The translations under genes and the position numbers were made by a program. 64,000 bases of DNA from Cololabis saira (lineage: Eukaryota; Chordata; Actinopteri; Beloniformes; Belonidae): the NCBI RefSeq assembly GCF_033807715.1, contig NC_084606.1, positions 35,625,898-35,689,897 of the forward strand, read 5' to 3'. The notes under the pieces were generated by a model that worked only from the letters and a program-made list of their open reading frames with translations, did not search any database and had not been told where the DNA came from. The first letter of the stretch is position 1. Each line of letters opens with the position of its first letter. Positions 57,301 through 64,000 of this stretch are shown here, piece by piece.

Positions 57301-57944
57301 GGTTTTCTTTTGACTGTCAAAAACCTGCAGAACTGCTTGTATGTCAGGTCTGAATAGGGATCTGAAGGTTTGGAAAAGAACCAACAGTTGAGCATCTGAA
57401 ACAGGAACCAACTATCCGGTAACCCAGGTTGATGTTGCAACGTTTCCATGGCTGGTCTTAAGAGTTTTTTTTTTTTTTTTTTCTTTTTTATAATCCTTGA
57501 ATGTAAGTCAAAAAAGTAGAATAACAGGTCAGCCCCATCTGATGATATTACTACCTGACTGAATTCCTAACTGTAAATGTTTACAAAACATAATATCAAG
57601 ACCTCTGCAAACACATTCTATCCCGGAAATACATACAGAAACTTACAAGTGGTGGTGGTGTCTCCAAGCAGGGCCCCCGCAAGGGCTGTGCGAACCGTGC
57701 GACCGCACAGGGCCTCACGCCCCAAGGGGCCTCACGCTATGGGCCGTTTTTCTTTTTTCCCCCGTTTTTTTTTTTTTCCGTTTTTTTTTTTCTTTATCGT
57801 TTTTTTTCCTTCTTTCCCTTATAAATATCAACAGTCACGTTCCATTACAGACCTAAATGTGTACTATTCTGTGCATATCAATAAATATATTTGCAATGAT
57901 GTGCTTGCTTGCTGCGGGTGTCTGTTGTTCAATACAACTGCGTC

Positions 57945-58170
57945 AGACCAAGCGCGTTGACACGAGCTGCTCTGATCCAGATGGGTGGAGTCTCGACACA
58001 CAATGTCGAGAGAACGAGACAGATTCAGGAAATTTCCATCAGGGAATGAAAAAAGAAAAAAACTAAAGAAAATGTTTAGAGTTTAATGCCCCCCCCCCCC
58101 CCCCCCCTAGGCTGCATTTGTAAATAAGAAATTTGTTCTTAATCTGCTTGCCTGGTTAAATAAAGGTTAA

Positions 58171-58200
<30 letters not shown>
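57945..58200 (+). mobile_element. Retroposed insert with poly(A) inside the hAT element
   Basis: Relative to the related copy at 22660, extra sequence appears after 'gcatatcaata' and ends 'ctggttaaataaaggttaaa' plus about 30 A. This is a common fish LINE/SINE tail. A 19-bp C run lies at 58089-58107. The exact left edge is uncertain. Confidence 0.6.
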
Positions 58201-58202
<2 letters not shown>

Positions 58203-58203
<1 letters not shown>

Positions 58204-60197
58204 CCTCTCTGAAAGGCTCGTTTGATAAATTTGTGACGAAAATCACCGATCCGACCGGGTCTCAAGCAGCCGCGGGGCCCCGCGTCGAGGCAAGTCGAGA
58301 TGATGACGAGGCGGGGGAAGGTAGCAGCACCGGCGGCGGGGCTTCCCACTATCAGCCGCCGGTGGCAATGATAGACACAACGAGTGAGGATGATGTGGCC
58401 GAGAGTCATGAGGAGTCAGTGGAAGTCATGATGACCAGTGAATGTGTTGAGGAAGGGGGGGAGCGCGAGGCCCCCACTATTCAGGAGGAAGAAGGGCAAG
58501 ATGCTATTCACAGCAGCAGGGCTCACGACAGGCAAGCTGAGGATACCATGTCAGCCACATTTATGATGATGTTGGTAATTGGCCAGTGAATATGAACGCA
58601 AAAGACAGAGATCAAATAATAAGAAGAGGTCCCCAAAGGCTTAAGGGATATTCTTATCCAAAAAAGACCAAAAACAAAAGACACTTTAGCGACAATTTGT
58701 TCACCCGACATCTCGCAAATGGAGAACAAATAGACAGAAAGTGGCTCTATTCAAAGAAATTAGACAAAGCATTTTTCTTTTGCTGCAAACTATTGACGAG
58801 GAGCAACACCAACTCAATTGGCTATTAACGGCGTCAACGATTGGAATCATATAACTGATACATTAAGATCACATGAAAAATCCCCCGATCATATGTCAAA
58901 CGCATTGAAATGGAGTGAGGCAGCGACACGCCTAGAAACCAATACAGGCATTGATAAGTTGGAACAGATGCAAATGCAAAGGGAGAGGGCTCATTGGCAG
59001 GCCGTGTTGACACGTGTTGTTGCAGCCATTCAGTATCTCGCCGAACACAATTTGGCATTCAGAGGGGCCAGTTCTAAGCTTTATGAAAAAAACAATGGAA
59101 ACTTTTTAGGCATCATAGTAATGCTTGCCAAATTTGACACGTCTATACAAGAGCACGTGAGACGAATTAAAGACAAAGAAACTCATCAACATTATTTGTG
59201 ATCTGACATTCAGAACGAAATAATTGGTAACCTGGCTTCAAATGTGAAAAACACCATCCTCAATGACACAAAGTCAGCAAAATATTATTCCATTATTTCA
59301 GACTGCACTCCCGATCTGAGCCATAAAGAGCAGATGGCGCTTGTTTTGCGTTTTGTTAATATGAGCTCCAGAGTGGTAGGGGTGAGTGTGGAGGAGCATT
59401 TTGTTGATTTCTTTGTGACAACTGACCAAACTGGAAAAGGACTGACCGCTTCTATCCTGGCTGAACTGGAGAAACTTGGTCTCAATTTAAGCGACTGCAG
59501 AGGCCAAGGGTATGATAATGGTGCAAACATGAAAGGTCAGAATAATGGTGTTCAGGCGCACATACTCCGACTCAATCCCCTTGCTTATTTCATGCCATGC
59601 GGCTGTCACAGCCTGAATTTGATGCTGGGAGACATAGCATAATGTTGCCCAAAAGCAATGACATTCTTTGGGATTATACAACGTATATATGCAATAATTT
59701 CCGCTTCAGTAAAACGTTGGGAAATATTTAAAGCCCATGTATATCTCAACGTTAAATCGCTATCCGAAACAAGGTGGGAATGTCGGGTGGAGAGTGTGAA
59801 AGTCATACGCTACCACATTAAGGAAATCAAGGATGCTTTGCTTGAAGTGGCAGAGACCACTACTGAACCTAAAGTAAATAGTGAAGCCCAGTCCTTGGCC
59901 CATAACGAGCTGGAAGATTTTGAATTCATTCTGGCTCTAGTTATATGGTATGACATTTTGGTTGCTGTGAACACTGTGAGTAAGGATTTGCAGTCTAAGG
60001 ATATGCAGCTGGACCAGGCTCTGTCTGACCTTAAGGGACTGGTTACATTCATGGAGGGATTCAAAGCAACAGGGTTTACCTCTGCAAAAATAACAGCGCA
60101 AGAGATGGCCAAAGAAATGAAAGTCGAGCCAGTATCAATAGAACAGGATGTCCTATTGACGTTGGATTATCAGGACGTTATTGTAGAATTTGCTTAA
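58203..60197 (+). pseudogene. Decayed hAT transposase (TTF zinc finger, DUF4371 type; ZMYM1-like)
   Basis: Five consecutive plus-strand frames belong to one protein: an acidic N-terminus (58233-58589); a TTF-type finger region with RRGPQRLKGYSYPKK and DRKWLYSKKLDKAFFFCC (58586-58828); the linker and start of the core (58818-59201); the DUF4371 region with SAKYYSIISDCTPDLSHKEQ and GQGYDNGANMKG (59244-59642); and a helical C-terminal part (59658-60197). Frameshifts near 58577 and 58815, and stops near 59202 and 59640, disable it. The hAT dimerisation domain is missing. Fish and mammalian ZMYM1-like proteins descend from such transposases. In an intact element it would excise and insert DNA. Confidence 0.85.
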
Positions 60198-60669
60198 AGG
60201 AAAGCAATAAGGAGGAGCATTCTCACATAATTATCTGCTGCTTGTGTGAATTGCGTGAATTTATAGCCCTGCTATGTCATTGCCTGTCTGCTGCTGGGGT
60301 TTCCAGTGAGTGTGCCCCGCCCCGAGGCAGTCGAGGCACATATTTTTCGTTTTTCATTTATTTAGCCTTATTTAGCTCTCAGTAACAAGCTGATTTCATT
60401 CATTATTTGTGTGTGAAGAATTTGGTCATAAACAGGCATTACCTTAAAAATATCTTGACTTGTCATGTCTTGTCAATGCATTGCTTCATAATGAAACGTG
60501 TGTATGTGTTTGTATCCAGTATTTTGCTGATTGGAGAGTTAAAATTGCACATATAGACACCCGATCTGACCCGAAAAACCCAAAAATGTCTTTCCCCCCC
60601 CCCGCCATTTCGCACAGGGCCTTGCAAATCTCCTAGACGGCTCTGTCTCCAAGATACAGTTAACTCTAA

Positions 60670-61046
60670 AGGCTGAATTATGTTTCTGCGTTAAACCTAC
60701 ACCGTAGGGTACGCGGCTACGTGGGAGTCTCTCCGTAGCCTACGCCGTAGCCTGACCTGCACCTCCCAAAAAACGTAACTACACGTCGAGGCGACGCAGA
60801 CCCAATGCAGGGCGAGAGGGCTGTGATTGGTTTGCTTGGTAGCAATGCATTTCCGGTTCCGGTTCATGAAGCAGTCGTGAGCTTTCAGCGCTCTTTTCTT
60901 TGTGTGTGTGATTTTGTTTTTTTTTGGGGGGGGGGGTACTGCACCGCCGTGAAATGGAGTGACGGAGAAGTCCAAAGGGTTCACAACGGCGTCACGGCAA
61001 CAGCGTAGGCTCTGCGTTGGTTTAACGCGGAACCATAATTCAGGCT
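60670..61046. mobile_element. PIF/Harbinger-type MITE
   Basis: The termini AGGCTGAATTATG and inverted CATAATTCAGGCT are flanked by TAA (60667-60669 and 61047-61049). The interior 'gggctgtgattggtttgctt' matches the copy in the endogenous retrovirus (17938-18433). Confidence 0.82.
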
Positions 61047-61049
61047 TAA

Positions 61050-61389
61050 AGGAGCTTGAGGCCGGATGGAGGCAGGATTTATGAAGAAAATTCGTAAACG
61101 TTTTAAATTTTCTAGTAATAATGTCAGATGAAGCGTTCCAAACCCAAAAGAATGATTCCTCTAGTGTATCTCTCCGTTGCCTTGAACAGGCTGTGTGCTG
61201 CAAAATGTGCTGCAATTCGGTCCCGATTTTCCCGCGCTGGGCTGCGGATGTGACGTCACATGACGCTGCATGCACGTTCTCCCCGTTCTCCCGTGCCGGC
61301 TTCACTGTTGGCTGCAGTACCCCCGACGGCCGTCGTGGTGAAGGGTGGCGCTAGAGAGTCTCATTTCTTAAAAGGAGCCTCATGCTCCT
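61050..61389. mobile_element. TTAA-flanked MITE (piggyBac- or Kolobok-like)
   Basis: The termini AGGAGCTTGAGGC and inverted GCCTCATGCTCCT sit between TTAA copies (61046-61049 and 61390-61393). The interior is GC-rich and non-coding. It directly abuts the Harbinger MITE. 61394-62014 shows no recognisable gene. Confidence 0.75.
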
Positions 61390-62022
61390 TTAACACTTCT
61401 GCGGTATAGACACTTACGTGTAACCAGGCCTAATGAAAACCCCAACGTCCTTATATCAACATACTAAACCCAGAGAAGGTCCAGCGCTGCTTCAGCCAAA
61501 ACGCCTGAGTATCACTTTGTGTCTGTTACCCATGCTTTTAATTTTCCAGTGAAGATCGATTTAGATGTCTGTGGTGCTGTAGTAAAACGGAGCCAGTTGG
61601 CAGGCAGAATTACCTAAGTTATCTTTTTAGGAAGCATTAGAGAAACTTAGCCTTTATGTAATGTACCAGTTAAATCCAGCTCTCCACAGCTCCAGGACTG
61701 GAGAGACCTGAATTTGAATGACATAAAAATAACTCCTCCATGGTTAGTGTTTTGTCTTCCATAGTGTTCTCTCTATGAAGTGCATATCCAGATTGTTTCT
61801 GAGGCTGTTGTCTTTCCTCCATGCAGCAGTTTCACACATCCCATCAATGGTTTGGTTTGGATGTCTTTTCAGAGTGATGAAGCAAGCACACAGGCAAGTT
61901 GGCAGATATATGAGCTCAGCTTGAAGTCAATAAGAAAGATTCATTTATGAATTCACTCACAGATAATGTGTAAATCAAACTTTTGTAATGGCTTCTTATG
62001 AAGTCCACTATCATATCCTTTG

Positions 62023-62506
62023 TAGTGATGCACCGATTGTACGGTAACCGAAATTGTTCGGCCGAAAATGGCAAAAAAACACTTTCGGTGTTCGGTGGAA
62101 TAAGTGGGGGAAAAAAACGAACAATTAATAACGGCGTTGTAAAATAAGGAAATAGACTGGCTGCTCCCGTAACAGTTGCGCACTACATAAATCGTTGGCC
62201 AACCAAAAACTAACCCCATAAGAATTTTACCTAACATTCACCAGGAGGTGGAACCAAAAGAACATAATGTTGAGAAATTAAAAAAAAATCTTTTTTTTAT
62301 GTTCAATAAATATTTTCTAATTTTGTAAAAGATTTTTTTCTTTGAAAAGCATGCCTAAATCAAATGTATTTGATTTATGCAATGGTGAAAAAATTGGCAA
62401 AATAAATGAAAAACTGCTGAAGAACCATGTTCGGTATTCGGCCAAGTGTTTATTATTATTTTCGGTTTTGGTTTCGGCCACAAATTTTCATTTCGGTGCA
62501 TCATTA
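62023..62506. mobile_element. Small non-autonomous hAT element
   Basis: The termini TAGTGATGCACCGA and inverted TCGGTGCATCATTA are flanked by the exact 8-bp duplication ATCCTTTG (62015-62022 and 62507-62514). The interior is AT-rich and non-coding. Confidence 0.93.
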
Positions 62507-62529
62507 ATCCTTTGTCTTGTTTACATTCA

Positions 62530-63075
62530 AGATGAGGTGAAGCAGTCCACCAGGTCTCTGTACTCAGTCTCTGGTCCATCACTGATACACCGCACAACGG
62601 CAGTCACCTTCAGCTTCAACTTCATATATTTGTGTCCCCAGAAGGACAATTGGTTTTGCACTAAAAAGGAGGATATATAAAAAAAAACACAGACACATAA
62701 AAGCCTTCTTAGACAGAATGCCAGTGTTATCATTAAAATCAAGCATATTATAGACTAGTGTCCCAAGATTCTCTTCAAACTCCGCCTCCTAACCCTTAAT
62801 CTTTTCAAGCTGTTGTTGAAAATCAGAAATGTTTTTTGTTTTGGCCAGTGTCTGCACACTTTTAAAGATGACAGGACTCTGGCTTGTGCAGGAAGTCTGA
62901 GGTGTAAAGAGGAATGGTGGGGGTAAAGTCCCCTGCAGTTCTCCTGTGGTCAGCAGCAGGTTGTGAGTAATACGGTGATTGTGAAGGCATCCACTTGTGA
63001 GTTTCCTACATGATAAGATAAGGTGAATTGTGTTATATGTGCTGGAGAAATCAAAGAAATTGATCCTCACAGTAC
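62530..63075 (-). pseudogene. Degraded LINE reverse transcriptase fragment
   Basis: Minus-strand pieces read RINFFDFSSTYNTIH, then LQGTLPPPFLFTPQTS, then VVRCISDGPETEYRDLVDCF. These correspond to RT motifs (substrate loop, GAPQGT-type motif and the stretch after the catalytic site) of fish L2/Rex1-like LINEs. About 160 bp of unrelated sequence splits them, and stops are present. Confidence 0.65.
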
Positions 63076-63762
63076 TGCCTTTTTTTCCAGGTGTCGACTT
63101 CTTTGTGGAAGTAGGTGTATGATGGAGTCTTCAGCTCGGAGACTATGAGCACACTGTTATGAGTCTTTAAAAAGATGCTGGTGTTAGGATTTTATTGAAT
63201 TGTTAAAAGTATGAGGGTTTTTTTCTATAAGATTGTACTCTGATGGTTGCTCTCAGTGCAGAACCACCTCCTGTTTTTATGACCAGACTGATTTGCTGAG
63301 TTCTTCTTTAGGTGAGGATGGTGAAGAGGAACGGATGTTTACGATTGATGGGTCCCCTCCTGTTTTTCTCTGGGTTTTGGTTGTCGTAGATCTTTGCTGC
63401 ATGTCGGATTAGAGATAGACAACAGAAAATATATGGCTAAAAGTGTGACATGTTCAAGTTTCTTTCACTGCAGTTGGCCTCCCAGATAAGGTTCAACAGA
63501 TAAGGTTCAACATCGGCACCTATAATGTACAAAACACCTCCCTTCTTCAGTATAAATATGACTGGATTGATGACGACGGTGTGCATTTCTCTCCTACCTA
63601 TGTGGTTTGAGAAAAGTGTAAAACCTCCGGCTGGAAAACATTGTGCATGATACAATAAAAGTTATCAAGTTAACTTTGATTCTTTTCCCTGGTTTTCTTT
63701 CTTTCTATCTACAGCTTTATGCGGAAAATGGGCTCTCAAAAAAGGAATGGTCAGATATGTGT

Positions 63763-64000
63763 TGTGAAATGGTTGTTGCTCGGACCCAGATGTACGAGAG
63801 AGCAGTAGGCAGGAGTTCTAAAAAAGCAAAGATTTATTTAAGCAAACAAAAAGCTCTGCTTTACAGGATAGCAAAAACTCGAAACAAGAATCCAAAACTG
63901 CTAAACACAAGGGAGAACATGGAGGGAGGAAACAGTACGGACCAGTAGGGAGTATGAGGTGCCGTGAGGGACATAATTCTGAATTAGTGTTCATACACAT
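63763..64000 (-). repeat. Sushi-type LTR, cut by the window end
   Basis: It begins TGTGAAATGG (outer end) and contains 'tcggacccag', 'gcaaagatttatttaagc' and 'aacagtacggaccagtaggg'. The last is the inverse of the TGGTCCGTACTG found in the LTRs at 49852 and 39099. It continues past the window. 63080-63760 holds no recognised gene. Confidence 0.65.

Larger units (their letters stand above)
57661..60653 (+). mobile_element. hAT transposon with exact 8-bp target duplication
   Basis: The element proper is 57669-60645. It starts CAGGGCCCCCGCAAGGG and ends ACGGCTCTG, and TCTCCAAG flanks it on both sides (57661-57668 and 60646-60653). The interior carries a decayed TTF/DUF4371-type transposase and a retroposed insertion (about 57945-58200) that ends in poly(A). 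The deleted derivative at 22488 lacks that insertion. Confidence 0.92.

Overview
The window looks like a teleost (probably percomorph) nuclear genome. It holds split vertebrate-type exons with GT/AG introns, a fish very-large interferon-inducible GTPase, and dense fish repeats: hAT, PIF/Harbinger-like and pogo DNA transposons, Ty3/gypsy and sushi-type LTR elements, an endogenous retrovirus and non-LTR retrotransposons. Nothing suggests a bacterial or organelle origin.

One host gene can be assembled, on the minus strand. A giant terminal exon (2602-7274) encodes a VLIG/GVIN1-type GTPase. Two fibronectin type III exons (43515-43775 and 44062-44325) and a 19-nt start exon (48483-48501) splice onto it with matching phases. 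The predicted protein is 1738 aa. An interferon-stimulated response element lies about 120 bp upstream of the start codon (48618-48631). The third intron is about 36 kb (7275-43514) and is built almost wholly of mobile DNA.

Layout. 1-2600: a dispersed repeat, GC-rich blocks and the GTPase 3' UTR region. 7490-15556: an 8-kb composite with inverted termini, a 220-bp tandem array and a 1.7-kb-arm palindrome. 16470-30440: nested elements, namely an endogenous retrovirus (16789-21206), a pogo fragment, one hAT element (22280-23406) and a 6.8-kb hAT remnant (23449-30281) that carries Harbinger-like and LINE insertions. 31343-42450: a Ty3/gypsy element of CsRn1 type whose pol gene is split by a proline-rich sushi-type LTR element; about 4.4 kb across its 3' half has been tandemly duplicated. 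42451-48480: the fibronectin exons plus small repeats. 48700-64000: solo LTRs, LINE fragments, microsatellites, a 3-kb hAT element with a decayed transposase (57669-60645), small MITEs and a partial LTR at the window edge.

The mobile elements are not functionally linked to each other; their order reflects successive insertions. Several have exact target-site duplications, which fix their borders. The most notable results are the reconstructed GTPase gene and the proline-rich LTR element, whose LTR contains a 10-nt sequence complementary to its own primer site, as in self-priming Tf1/sushi elements.
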